Positions 55,494-63,862 of a stretch of 64,000 nt of DNA are shown here, in pieces. Every line of letters begins with the position of its first letter. Within the stretch, counting starts at the first letter, position 1. Below the pieces are notes generated by a model. It was not told the DNA's origin. It searched no databases and saw nothing but the letters and a program-made list of their open reading frames with translations. The position numbers were made by a program, and so were the translations under genes. Source of the DNA: Pontibacillus chungwhensis (GTDB taxonomy: Bacteria > Bacillota > Bacilli > Bacillales > BH030062); the NCBI RefSeq assembly GCF_030166655.1, contig NZ_CP126446.1, positions 1,984,001 through 2,048,000 on the forward strand. The letters run 5' to 3'.

Positions 55494-56068
55494 TTAAACG
55501 AATTGTTGGGGGTCTCATTATTCTTGGTTTGTTTGCTTTCGCTATTGTCAACGTACTACAGGATGACCAAGAAGGAGGAGAGGCTGTCACATTAAATAAT
55601 GAAGATGGGACGGCCATGCAACCTCCCAATGGACCTGAAGGACTAAAGGTTGGGGAGTATGCTCCTGATTTTACAGTAACAACGTTCGAAGGTGAAGAAA
55701 AGAAGTTGTCGGATCTAAAAGGCAAGAAAGTCTTCTTGAATTTTTGGGCAACATGGTGTCCTCCATGCCGAGTAGAGATGCCAGAAATGGAAAAATTCTA
55801 TGAGGAATTTGGAGATGAAGTAGAAATCATGGCAGTAAACGTAACCTCTACTGAAAAAAGTGTGAAAGATGTAACTTCATACGTTCATAATGAGGGATTC
55901 ACCTTTCCGATTTATCTAGACCGTGAGCGAAATGCAGCCAATCGATATCGTATACCTGCTTATCCAACGACTTATTTTATTGGGTCAGATGGTAAAATCC
56001 AGAGTAAATCCTATATTGGTGCGATGGATTACGATTTTATGAAAAAAATGAAAGATAAATTAAAGTAA
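55490..56068 (+). CDS. yneN: Membrane-anchored TlpA-family thioredoxin YneN
   Basis: Extracytoplasmic thiol-disulfide protein of 192 residues: N-terminal membrane helix (about 4-21), linker, then AhpC/TlpA domain with LNFWATWCPPCRVEMPEM (CPPC redox motif near residue 90) and the cis-Pro segment IPAYPTTYFIG. Close to ResA-type reductants. Overlaps the upstream membrane gene by 4 bases. CcdA, encoded at 46.5 kb, is the probable electron donor. Confidence 0.92.
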   Translation: MIKRIVGGLIILGLFAFAIVNVLQDDQEGGEAVTLNNEDGTAMQPPNGPEGLKVGEYAPDFTVTTFEGEEKKLSDLKGKKVFLNFWATWCPPCRVEMPEMEKFYEEFGDEVEIMAVNVTSTEKSVKDVTSYVHNEGFTFPIYLDRERNAANRYRIPAYPTTYFIGSDGKIQSKSYIGAMDYDFMKKMKDKLK

Positions 56069-56135
56069 TTTAGGTATATTTTCTGACAATTCAGCCGATC
56101 CTTAAGCTACTGAGATAATAAAGGAGTGAAGGGTC

Positions 56136-56270
56136 ATGCCACGTAAGAAAAAACCTACTTTTGAAGAACTTATACAAGAAAACCGACGAAAAATCATTGA
56201 AGACGAGCATTTAATGAATCAAATTGAGGAAAGAATTGAAAAGCGAATGAATGATACGTTAAACAGATAG
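56136..56270 (+). CDS. FbpB-like small basic protein
   Basis: A 44-residue charged protein, KKKPTFEELIQENRRKIIED then IEERIEKRMN, with the pattern of the FbpB family, small basic proteins that help the iron-sparing sRNA FsrA in B. subtilis. AAAGGAGTGA lies 7 bases before ATG 56136. Its stop codon lies inside the following terminator stem. No clear Fur box was seen upstream, so iron control is not supported here; the molecular role is by family only. Confidence 0.8.
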   Translation: MPRKKKPTFEELIQENRRKIIEDEHLMNQIEERIEKRMNDTLNR

Positions 56271-56292
56271 TCCAAAGGGCTATCTGTTTTTT
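56263..56292 (+). terminator. Terminator overlapping the FbpB-like stop codon
   Basis: ACAGATAG / CTATCTGT stem, loop TCCAAAGGG, T6 after. Confidence 0.9.
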
Positions 56293-56321
56293 GTATAGAA
56301 TTAGCCCTTGGGCACACACTA
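56292..56321 (+). promoter_or_regulatory. Sigma-G promoter candidate of sspN-tlp
   Basis: TGTATA, 17 bases, CACACTA; each element has one mismatch to TGAATA / CATACTA. Confidence 0.6.
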
Positions 56322-56355
56322 AGCCATGTAACCTCAGAAAGGATGTGGCTACATT

Positions 56356-56502
56356 ATGGGTAATCCAAAAAAGGATTCAAAGCACTTTGTTCCCAGTCAT
56401 CCAGGAACACAACCTAGAGAAGCTGGAAGTAACAAAGGTAAACAAATGCAAATGCAAAATGCACATAAACCGAAAGTCATCCAAACTAAAGGGAAGAAAT
56501 AG
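56356..56502 (+). CDS. sspN: Acid-soluble spore protein N
   Basis: Minor spore protein of 48 residues; [20 protein letters not shown] and the tail [11 protein letters not shown] match SspN of B. subtilis. ATG 56356 about 10 bases after AAAGGATG. Twelve bases separate it from tlp, with which it forms the forespore operon known from B. subtilis. Confidence 0.93.
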   Translation: MGNPKKDSKHFVPSHPGTQPREAGSNKGKQMQMQNAHKPKVIQTKGKK

Positions 56503-56514
56503 GGAGGAATCGAT

Positions 56515-56751
56515 ATGGGTAAAAACAACCAACGATATGCGAATCCTGACGATCGTAGTGACAATGTTGAAAAGCTTCAAGAAATGGTCCAAAATACTAT
56601 TCACAATTTAGAAGCTGCTCATGAAACGATGCAGTTCTCCTCAGAAGAAGAGAAACAAAAGATTATGGCTAAAAATAAACGTCGTGAAGAATCCATTGCA
56701 TCTTTCCGCAATGAAATAAAAGATGAAGCTAAACACAAGCAAGATCAGTAA
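56515..56751 (+). CDS. tlp: Small acid-soluble spore protein Tlp (thioredoxin-like protein)
   Basis: Forespore protein of 78 residues with the Tlp signature [20 protein letters not shown], then a helical charged tail ([20 protein letters not shown]). GGGAGGAA before ATG 56515. Despite its name it has no CxxC. Second gene of the sspN-tlp operon. Confidence 0.96.
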   Translation: MGKNNQRYANPDDRSDNVEKLQEMVQNTIHNLEAAHETMQFSSEEEKQKIMAKNKRREESIASFRNEIKDEAKHKQDQ

Positions 56752-56783
56752 AAAGAGCGCCCAATTTAGGGCGCTCTTTTTTT
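56750..56783 (+). terminator. sspN-tlp terminator
   Basis: AAAAGAGCGCCC / GGGCGCTCTTTT with T7; begins at the tlp stop. Confidence 0.93.
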
Positions 56784-56901
56784 AAAAGAATGTACGGACA
56801 AGCTTATTAAGCAGTCACGGTTAGTATAATCGCATTAATCTTCACTATATAAGGCATTTCATATGGCCAAAACATCATCATCAACGTGATAGGCTTACTT
56901 A

Positions 56902-56910
56902 TGATACAAT
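56902..56910 (+). promoter_or_regulatory. Extended -10 promoter candidate of the double AAA+ gene
   Basis: TGATACAAT, extended -10 with one mismatch; GATACAAT is also 7/8 of the sigma-E -10 CATACAAT, but no matching -35 was found for either. Confidence 0.45.
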
Positions 56911-56944
56911 ATGTTAATGGATTACGTATAGTAAGGATGATGAC

Positions 56945-59248
56945 ATGACGATTGATAATGAACGAAAGAATAATATACAGAACTGGACGACCTTAAGCGC
57001 TCATCCTCCGCTAAAAGAAACGGAAGCGTTACGATATATTAATGATTACGAAAATGGGCATGCCCATATAGATGCGTTAATTGTAAGTCGTTTATATAGC
57101 CTTATCGCATATCATCGACTTAACCGAACAATCATGAATCATGATAAGATTGCAGAAGAATTTATTTCAAAAGCTAAGAGTACAGCTGAAAATGATTCAG
57201 TCGTGTTGGAATTACAAGAGCTCCTAAATGTCCGAACACACTTACAGATGTTAGAAGGTCATACATTTAAAAATTATGCTTTACATGAAACGGATCATCA
57301 ATCAGTAAAAAGAAAGAAGTTACAACAGATTCTTGAGAAGGTTGAACCACTCGAAGAAAAGTGGTCCACAGAATTTAGTTATTCAGGAGAAGGGAAAGAA
57401 ACTCCCGTTCAGACTTTATTTGAAAAAGGTCAATATCTGTTTAATGAGTTAATCCAAGAAATTGGTCCACATAAACGCAATGAGACGAATGGATTTAACC
57501 ATGTTTCCATTATGAGGATTAACCAGCTGTTAAGAGAGCTCGATCAATTAACAAATGAATTGGAAAAATTCTTGCCGGGGACAGAAGATGATCATAAAGG
57601 CAAAGACCCCTTAAAACAGTTAGATAGTATGGTTGGTCTTTCAGAAGTGAAATCCTATATCCACCGTTATTATCATTATTTGAAGTACCAGCAATACCGA
57701 AAAGATATCGGTTTTCAGATGGTTGATGAACCTGAGCTGCACATGATTATTACAGGAAATCCAGGTACAGGAAAAACGACGATAGCAAGACTCCTTGCCA
57801 ATATTTATTATGATCTTGGTTTGCTCGATACTAGGGATGTGATTGAGGTCAACCGTTCACACCTTGTAGGTTCGTATGTTGGGCAAACAGAGGAAAATAC
57901 AATGAACTATGTACAACAAGCTATCGGGGGTATTCTCTTTATAGATGAAGCCTACAGTCTTCAGCGTGAAGGACAAACAGGCAATGATTATGGGCAAGCG
58001 GTCATTGACACGCTTGTGTCAGCTATGACAAGTAAGGAATACGGAGATAAATTTGCTGTTATATTAGCGGGATATCCTGACGAGATGAGGCAATTCCTTT
58101 GGGGAAATCCTGGTCTTCGCAGTCGCTTTCCGGAGCAAAATCATGTCCACCTTCCTAACTATTCCATTCCAGAATTAATAGAAATTGGTGAACAAACTGC
58201 CCTCGAAAACGACTATTTCTTTACAGAAAAAGCGGTCCAGAATTTAGAACGTTCAATTGATAAGCAACAAGTAGATGATACGTTTGGGAATGCAAGAGCG
58301 GTTAGGAATATAGTGTTACAGACCATATTCCAAAAAGGAGCTAGTGAGTCCGATCAAGCTGATCATGAATCAAAAATTGACCTCATGCGTATCGAAGAGA
58401 AAGACTTTTCTTCACCGGATTCACCTGAGGAAGATAACAAATCACCAATGGAACGACTTGAGCAACTTATCGGCTTAAAACCAGTTAAAGATGAAGTGAA
58501 AAAGCTCTCATCTTTTGTCAGGTTACAAAGGAAGAGGGAAGATAAAGGGCTCCCGTCCGTACCTATACAATTGCATGCTGTTTTCTCCGGTAACCCAGGT
58601 ACAGGAAAAACGACAGTAGCTCATATCTATGCTGATATTTTAAAAGAGTGTGGCTTATTAAAGCGAGGGCATGTAATCGTTGCATCCAGGAGTGATCTTG
58701 TTGCAGGTTATGTTGGTCAGACGTCCATTAAGACTAAAAAGAAAATACGGGAAGCTTTAGGTGGAGTTCTATTTATCGATGAAGCCTATTCACTTTTCCA
58801 ATCTGGATCAAATGACTTCGGTAAAGAAGCAATCGATACACTAGTAGATGAGATGACCAAACACAATGAGAATCTTGTGGTGATATTAGCTGGTTATAAG
58901 AGGGAAATGTCTTCTCTTATCCAAAGTAATCCAGGACTTTCTTCTAGGTTTAAGAAGTTTCTACATTTCCCTGATTATAGTCCAAGAGAACTAGTAGAAA
59001 TGACAAAATATCAAGCAAGCACTCATAAATACGTAATAGAACCAGATGCGTTATCCTTCTTAGACGATGTTTATGAGACACACTCCATCGATGGGAATGG
59101 GCGTTATGTTAAGAACTTGGTTGATGAAGCTATTCAATATCAAGCTCTAAGAATTGATGAACAAGATGAAGAAGGCTATTATGATGTATTATCCAAACCT
59201 GATCTAGAATTGGCTTGGAATGCAATGAAAGGGAGAGAAATAGGATGA
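56945..59248 (+). CDS. SpoVK-like ATPase with two AAA+ domains
   Basis: Cytoplasmic protein of 767 residues. A helical N-terminal region (about 1-220) with TPR-like character precedes two CbbX/SpoVK-type AAA+ modules. Module 1 has TGNPGTGKTTIARLL, IGGILFIDEAYSLQREG and NPGLRSRFPE; module 2 has SGNPGTGKTTVAHIY, LGGVLFIDEAYSLFQSG and NPGLSSRFKK. Both have intact Walker A, Walker B and arginine-finger region. Architecture resembles EccA-like plus a duplicated SpoVK core. Spo VK itself is separate at 33.7 kb. Its stop overlaps the yneP start. Substrate unknown; setting next to sspN-tlp suggests sporulation. Confidence 0.88.
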   Translation: MTIDNERKNNIQNWTTLSAHPPLKETEALRYINDYENGHAHIDALIVSRLYSLIAYHRLNRTIMNHDKIAEEFISKAKSTAENDSVVLELQELLNVRTHLQMLEGHTFKNYALHETDHQSVKRKKLQQILEKVEPLEEKWSTEFSYSGEGKETPVQTLFEKGQYLFNELIQEIGPHKRNETNGFNHVSIMRINQLLRELDQLTNELEKFLPGTEDDHKGKDPLKQLDSMVGLSEVKSYIHRYYHYLKYQQYRKDIGFQMVDEPELHMIITGNPGTGKTTIARLLANIYYDLGLLDTRDVIEVNRSHLVGSYVGQTEENTMNYVQQAIGGILFIDEAYSLQREGQTGNDYGQAVIDTLVSAMTSKEYGDKFAVILAGYPDEMRQFLWGNPGLRSRFPEQNHVHLPNYSIPELIEIGEQTALENDYFFTEKAVQNLERSIDKQQVDDTFGNARAVRNIVLQTIFQKGASESDQADHESKIDLMRIEEKDFSSPDSPEEDNKSPMERLEQLIGLKPVKDEVKKLSSFVRLQRKREDKGLPSVPIQLHAVFSGNPGTGKTTVAHIYADILKECGLLKRGHVIVASRSDLVAGYVGQTSIKTKKKIREALGGVLFIDEAYSLFQSGSNDFGKEAIDTLVDEMTKHNENLVVILAGYKREMSSLIQSNPGLSSRFKKFLHFPDYSPRELVEMTKYQASTHKYVIEPDALSFLDDVYETHSIDGNGRYVKNLVDEAIQYQALRIDEQDEEGYYDVLSKPDLELAWNAMKGREIG

Positions 59249-59664
59249 TGACAACAACAGATGTAAAAGTACGATACCAGGAAACAGATCAAATGGGAGT
59301 TGTTTATCATGCTAATTACCTTGTTTGGTTTGAGCTAGGTCGAACCGCATTTATTGAAGAATTAGGGTTTCAATATCACGAAATGGAAGAAAGTGGGGTT
59401 GTGTCGCCTGTCGTGGATGCAAATATCCAGTTCAAACAACCACTACGATATGGTCAGACGGCACGTGTTCATACATGGCTAGATTATTATGATGGCATTC
59501 GGGTTACCTATGGATATGAAATACAGACTCCAGAAGGTGAAATAGCTGTAACAGGTACCACAAAGCATGTTTGTGTAAAGAAGGATAGCTTTAAACCTGT
59601 TTCCATTCGTCGTTTCTTCCCAGATTGGCATGAGGCTTATCTAAGTGCTAAAGGGGAAGAATAA
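59245..59664 (+). CDS. yneP: Acyl-CoA thioesterase YneP, 4HBT/YbgC type
   Basis: Hotdog-fold thioesterase of 139 residues. The catalytic-site region YQETDQMGVVYHANYLVWFE carries the Asp and His of the 4-hydroxybenzoyl-CoA thioesterase class. ATG 59245 is preferred, 9 bases after GGGAG, over the adjoining ATG 59248; it overlaps the stop of the AAA+ gene by 4 bases. Substrate unknown, probably short acyl-CoA. Confidence 0.93.
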   Translation: MMTTTDVKVRYQETDQMGVVYHANYLVWFELGRTAFIEELGFQYHEMEESGVVSPVVDANIQFKQPLRYGQTARVHTWLDYYDGIRVTYGYEIQTPEGEIAVTGTTKHVCVKKDSFKPVSIRRFFPDWHEAYLSAKGEE

Positions 59665-59665
59665 G

Positions 59666-59965
59666 GTGGCCTTTGGTTTAAGACGTCATGAAGTTGATGA
59701 ATGGAAGAGGCGTGTGAAGGCAGGGGAAATTGCCTTTCTTACTCATTATTGGTATGATAACCGGTTTCCTGATGTAAAAACCGTCACAAAAGTAGGGTGT
59801 ATGAACCTTCAGAAATTAAAACGATGGGGGAGTCAATACGGTTTGAAACCCGAATGGATTCATAACGACCCTAGGTTTCCTCATTTTGATTTAATGGGAG
59901 ATACCCAAAAAGAAATTCTAAATCACGAAGGTTTGTATGAACACATTAATCGTTTTGATTTGTAA
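59666..59965 (+). CDS. yneQ: Conserved protein YneQ
   Basis: Basic protein of 99 residues rich in aromatic and basic residues (FLTHYWYDNRFPDVKTVTKV, LKRWGSQYGLKPEWIH). GTG start at 59666, 8 bases after GGGGAA and 1 base after the yneP stop; this gives exactly the length of B. subtilis YneQ. Function unknown. Confidence 0.92.
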   Translation: MAFGLRRHEVDEWKRRVKAGEIAFLTHYWYDNRFPDVKTVTKVGCMNLQKLKRWGSQYGLKPEWIHNDPRFPHFDLMGDTQKEILNHEGLYEHINRFDL

Positions 59966-59971
59966 AAAAAT

Positions 59972-60019
59972 GAATAAAAAAATGCCAGGATGAATGACCA
60001 TCCTGGCATTTTTTTATTC
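59972..60019. terminator. Bidirectional terminator between yneQ and yneR
   Basis: GAATAAAAAAATGCCAGGATG / CATCCTGGCATTTTTTTATTC arms around a 5-base loop, serving both convergent genes; contains the yneR stop. Confidence 0.94.
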
Positions 60020-60316
60020 ACTGTCTTCTTGATAATAGTCGAAATCAGGTTCTTGTGTATCAGGGTCATATTTAACCGTTACGTTATAATCATCAAAATA
60101 CCACGCATCTTCTTGTTCTACATAGAAACGAATTCCCTCTTGTTGGTCCTCTGCTATAGGCTCGGCAGGTTCATCCGGACGTACGCCAAGGGACATTCCT
60201 GGCTGGAGGCCTCCAACACCACCATATCGAACAAAGAAGCGTAAGGAATCGTTCTGTTCGAGTTCTAATTCATCCTTATACCATTGTGCTGCTTCTTCTT
60301 GAACTTTTAATTTCAT
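60014..60316 (-). CDS. yneR: HesB-like (Fe-S biogenesis domain) protein YneR
   Basis: Acidic protein of 100 residues with the HesB/IscA-like beta fold (RFFVRYGGVGGLQPGMSLGV) but none of the three cysteines of true A-type Fe-S carriers, as in B. subtilis YneR and YqkB. So a scaffold role is doubtful. Minus strand, start at 60316 with AAGGAG. Convergent to yneQ. Confidence 0.92.
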   Translation of the reverse strand: MKLKVQEEAAQWYKDELELEQNDSLRFFVRYGGVGGLQPGMSLGVRPDEPAEPIAEDQQEGIRFYVEQEDAWYFDDYNVTVKYDPDTQEPDFDYYQEDSE

Positions 60317-60431
60317 ATTTTCAACTCCTTGCAGGTATTGTCTTAATATTCATCGTAATACAATAAAGGGTAGGTTTCAAATAAAGAGAACTATATAATC
60401 GGTTAAACTCGAGAGGAAGTGAAAACTAAAA

Positions 60432-61370
60432 ATGCATTTAATTGAGGCACATAAACTACACAAAGAATTTAAAAGGCATACGGTTGTAAATGATATAAGT
60501 TTCGAGATTAGAAAGGGAGAAATTTTAGGGCTTCTTGGGCCAAATGGGGCAGGGAAATCTACAACGATCTCCATGATTGCTTCTCTTTTGAAACCGACAA
60601 AAGGGGAAATCTTTTATGAAGGGGATTCTGTTATAGAGAAGCCTGATACGATTCGATCTAAATTAGGTTATGTACCCCAGGAAATTGCCCTTTATCCTGA
60701 ATTTACAGCTCTTGAAAATCTTCAATTTTTCGCCAAAGTGTACAATATCCCAAGAAAAGAAAGAAAAGAGAAGATCCATCAAGCTCTTGAGTACGTAGGG
60801 TTGGTTGATCGTGCAAAGTCAAAAGTGAATGAATTTTCAGGTGGGATGAAACGACGATTGAACATAGCCTCTGCTCTTATTCACGGACCAGACTTTCTTA
60901 TTATGGATGAACCTACCGTAGGCATTGACCCTCAATCCAGAAATCACATATTAGAGATGGTAAAGGAACTTAATAAAAAAGGAATGTCGGTTTTGTACAC
61001 CACCCACTATATGGAGGAGGTCGAAGCCATATGTGATCGGATCTTGATATTGGACCATGGTCATATTATCGCCGAGGGTACGAAAGAGGAGTTAATTCAA
61101 CTCATCCAACACCAAGATCATATTGAAATGAAAGTGGAAACAAGAGATGAACGTTTTGAAAAAGAATTAATGGAACTTGTAGCAGTTGAATTGATTGAAT
61201 TCATTGAAGATGCTTACATGCTATCAGTGAAGAAACAGGCGGACGTACTACCGGATATATTTCGATTGGCCAAAGAATATCAAGTACATATTTATCATAT
61301 TCAAGTGAAAAAGCCGAGGTTAGAAGATGTGTTCTTGCATCTTACTGGCCGTTCGTTAAGGGATGAATAG
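60432..61370 (+). CDS. ABC-2 exporter, ATP-binding protein
   Basis: ATPase of 312 residues. Walker A GPNGAGKSTT near residue 37, signature NEFSGGMKRRLNIA, Walker B FLIMDEPTVGIDP, H-loop TTHYME, and a C-terminal DUF4162-type tail. This is the pattern of DRA/CcmA-type drug, antibiotic or lipid exporters. Two membrane subunits follow directly. Substrate unknown. Divergent from yneR. Confidence 0.93.
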   Translation: MHLIEAHKLHKEFKRHTVVNDISFEIRKGEILGLLGPNGAGKSTTISMIASLLKPTKGEIFYEGDSVIEKPDTIRSKLGYVPQEIALYPEFTALENLQFFAKVYNIPRKERKEKIHQALEYVGLVDRAKSKVNEFSGGMKRRLNIASALIHGPDFLIMDEPTVGIDPQSRNHILEMVKELNKKGMSVLYTTHYMEEVEAICDRILILDHGHIIAEGTKEELIQLIQHQDHIEMKVETRDERFEKELMELVAVELIEFIEDAYMLSVKKQADVLPDIFRLAKEYQVHIYHIQVKKPRLEDVFLHLTGRSLRDE

Positions 61371-61380
61371 GAGGGTGACT

Positions 61381-62673
61381 ATGTGGATACATGCACATAA
61401 GGATTGGAAGCGTATGTTAAAGGATCCGAAAGCTCTCTTAATTGTATTATTCATGCCTGCATTGCTGACAGCGCTATTAGGTTTGTCTATTGGGAAGATG
61501 ATGGATGGTTCAGGAGAAATCGATACAATCTCCTTAGGAGTGTTTGATCAGAGTGAACCTGCTACTTGGAATATAGAAGGAATGCCTGAAGAATTTACGC
61601 CTTCTGATCCACCAAATGACTTTGTTGCTTTATTTAAAGAAGAAGTTCTTAAAGGAGAAGAATTGAAATCTTTTATTCATATTGAAGAGATTGAATCTGA
61701 AGAGGAAGGAAAAGAACGGTTACAAAATGGCGAATTAACTTCTTTCATTTCTTTTCCAGCATCTTTTAACCAAAATGTGGTTGATGCATTATTGCTTTCA
61801 AATCAATCTGATCTTCAAGTAGATCTATGGCAGAATCCTGATCAGGCCTTACAAAGTGAAATTATAGCCAGTATTGTAGAAGGCTACACGACACAACTGA
61901 CTTCGCTTGTTGTACAAAAAGAGGGAACGATGCGTTTTTTAGCTGAAGAGGGCCTCTCCCCTGCCATAACGGCAACAAAGATGCAAGACTCTTTCGAGGC
62001 TAACAGTGAGGGGGGAAATCGAATTAAATTGTCCAGAGCTTCTATAGACGGCTTAGATTCTATATCTGGTATTCAATATTATACAGTAGGGATGGCCGTT
62101 ATGTTTATGCTCTATGTGGCGTCATATACGGCGATATATATGAAGGATGAAGTTCGTACAAATATGTTTAACCGAATACGTGTGATTGGAGAATCACCTT
62201 ATAAAGTTCTAGCGGGTAAATTAATTTCAACCAGTATATTTGTGTTTGGACAATTCCTATTTTTATTTACTTTCTCAAAAATATTGTTTGGTATGAAGCT
62301 AGGCGCCCTATTGCCACTTGGTATCCTTATGGTTTCTACCTCAATTGCAGTTGGTTGTTTAGGTGTTGTGTTTAGCGCACTTGCCTTAACATACAAGGAA
62401 AACCGATTAACTGATCTGTTTCAAAGTGTAGTCATTCCTTTTATGGCTATGTTGGGAGGGAGCTTTATACAATTATCAATTATGCCTGAAAGTATCCGTT
62501 TTATAGGTCAATCGATTATCAATGGTGCTGCGTTAGATGGACTTCTAAAGATCATGCAAGGATATGGTTTTGAAGGCCTTCAAAGCTCCATACTAGCCAT
62601 TTGGATAAATGGGTTCATTTTCTTACTATTGGCATTCATAATCATTCGTCGAAATAAGGAGGTGTTCTCATGA
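61381..62673 (+). CDS. ABC-2 exporter permease, first subunit
   Basis: Permease of 430 residues: one N-terminal span (about 20-42), a large extracytoplasmic domain of about 190 residues, then five or six C-terminal spans (YTVGMAVMFMLYVASYTAIY onward), the usual YhgE/ABC2_membrane_3 layout. ATG 61381 is 6 bases after AGGAGGG; the upstream in-frame ATG 61363 overlaps the ATPase end and contains that site. Ends overlapping the second permease. Confidence 0.9.
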   Translation: MWIHAHKDWKRMLKDPKALLIVLFMPALLTALLGLSIGKMMDGSGEIDTISLGVFDQSEPATWNIEGMPEEFTPSDPPNDFVALFKEEVLKGEELKSFIHIEEIESEEEGKERLQNGELTSFISFPASFNQNVVDALLLSNQSDLQVDLWQNPDQALQSEIIASIVEGYTTQLTSLVVQKEGTMRFLAEEGLSPAITATKMQDSFEANSEGGNRIKLSRASIDGLDSISGIQYYTVGMAVMFMLYVASYTAIYMKDEVRTNMFNRIRVIGESPYKVLAGKLISTSIFVFGQFLFLFTFSKILFGMKLGALLPLGILMVSTSIAVGCLGVVFSALALTYKENRLTDLFQSVVIPFMAMLGGSFIQLSIMPESIRFIGQSIINGAALDGLLKIMQGYGFEGLQSSILAIWINGFIFLLLAFIIIRRNKEVFS

Positions 62674-63821
62674 AGGCTTTATTATGGGTGAGATTGATAT
62701 CACTACGAAAACACAAAGGGATACTCATTACCATGATGATCCTGCCTATCATATTCACCTTCTTTTTCTCCATGTCAGGCAGTCGTAGTGCATATTCTGT
62801 TGGTCTTGTAGTAGAAAAGGAAAATCCACTCTCAAAAGACTGGGTTAAGGAACTTTACAAACATGAGAATTTGCTCATAACGGAATTGAATAAGGATGAG
62901 ATTGAAGAAAAATTATATGATGGTCGTGTAGAAGCTGTGCTTGTACCTGAAAAAGGAATCTTTAATAATGATTTACAAGACTTGTCCTTACAAATATACC
63001 GAACGGCAGATACTTCAACCATCCAAGCGATTGAACAAGCGGTCAGGGAAGTAACAATGAAGGTGGCGAATGAGCACCAGGTCGCTCAAGAGATTTTATC
63101 TGCCTTGGCTAAACCAGAACAGAAGGAAGAGGCTGTTTATCAGTATGTTAGCGGTGAGCTTGAGGAGCCAATAATATCGGTGGATAAAAAAGTAATTAAC
63201 GAAGAACAAGAAGTGGTCTATGATACTACCTTTCAAGCTCTTGTTGGGTTTACGTTATTCTTTACTATGTACACAATCATTTTTTCTTTAGGAGAAATGA
63301 TTGAAGACCGCCAAAAGGGGATTATGACCAGGTTAGGGGTGTCCCCCGTTCGGACTATTCAGATCTATAGTGCGAACTTCTTGTATAGCTTTCTGATTGG
63401 GTTTATACAAGTCATTATTCTTGTCACGATTGGCCAATATGTTTTTGGAATTGATTGGGGAGATCAGATAATAAGTGTAGGAATTATTATTGCCTTGTAT
63501 GTTCTTGCTACGATGGCTTATGGAATGATTCTTTGTAGTCTTTCGAGGACAATGCAACAGTTAAGCGCCATAACACCAGTGGTTGCTGTGAGTTTTGCTA
63601 TGCTTGGAGGGGCCTATTGGCCGATAGAAATTGTCCAAAATCAAATTCTTTTAACTCTAGCAAACATAACGCCTATTTATCATGCAATGAATGCACTGAA
63701 AGGTGTAGTACTCTATGATCATTCACTCTTTCAAAATACCCTCCCTTTAGTCTATCTTACAGGGATGAGCTTAGCACTATTAGGGTTAGGAATTTACATG
63801 TTTAAGAAAAGGTTTAATTAA
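62670..63821 (+). CDS. ABC-2 exporter permease, second subunit
   Basis: Permease of 383 residues with the same layout as the preceding gene: N-terminal span (about 17-35), external domain to about 195, then six spans, including the ABC-2 motif IEDRQKGIMTRLGVSPVRTIQIY. Starts in the overlap ATGA with the first permease, ribosome site AAGGAGGTG. The pair probably forms a heterodimeric channel. Confidence 0.92.
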   Translation: MKALLWVRLISLRKHKGILITMMILPIIFTFFFSMSGSRSAYSVGLVVEKENPLSKDWVKELYKHENLLITELNKDEIEEKLYDGRVEAVLVPEKGIFNNDLQDLSLQIYRTADTSTIQAIEQAVREVTMKVANEHQVAQEILSALAKPEQKEEAVYQYVSGELEEPIISVDKKVINEEQEVVYDTTFQALVGFTLFFTMYTIIFSLGEMIEDRQKGIMTRLGVSPVRTIQIYSANFLYSFLIGFIQVIILVTIGQYVFGIDWGDQIISVGIIIALYVLATMAYGMILCSLSRTMQQLSAITPVVAVSFAMLGGAYWPIEIVQNQILLTLANITPIYHAMNALKGVVLYDHSLFQNTLPLVYLTGMSLALLGLGIYMFKKRFN

Positions 63822-63824
63822 TAC

Positions 63825-63862
63825 AAAAAATAGACAAGAGCTCTCTGCTCTTGTCTATTTTT
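63825..63862. terminator. Bidirectional terminator between the exporter and yidD
   Basis: AAAAAATAGACAAGAG / CTCTTGTCTATTTTTT around a 7-base loop. Confidence 0.94.

Noticed and set aside
59990..60244. 84-codon plus-strand frame opposite yneR
   Set aside because: Antisense to a conserved gene and starts inside its terminator.
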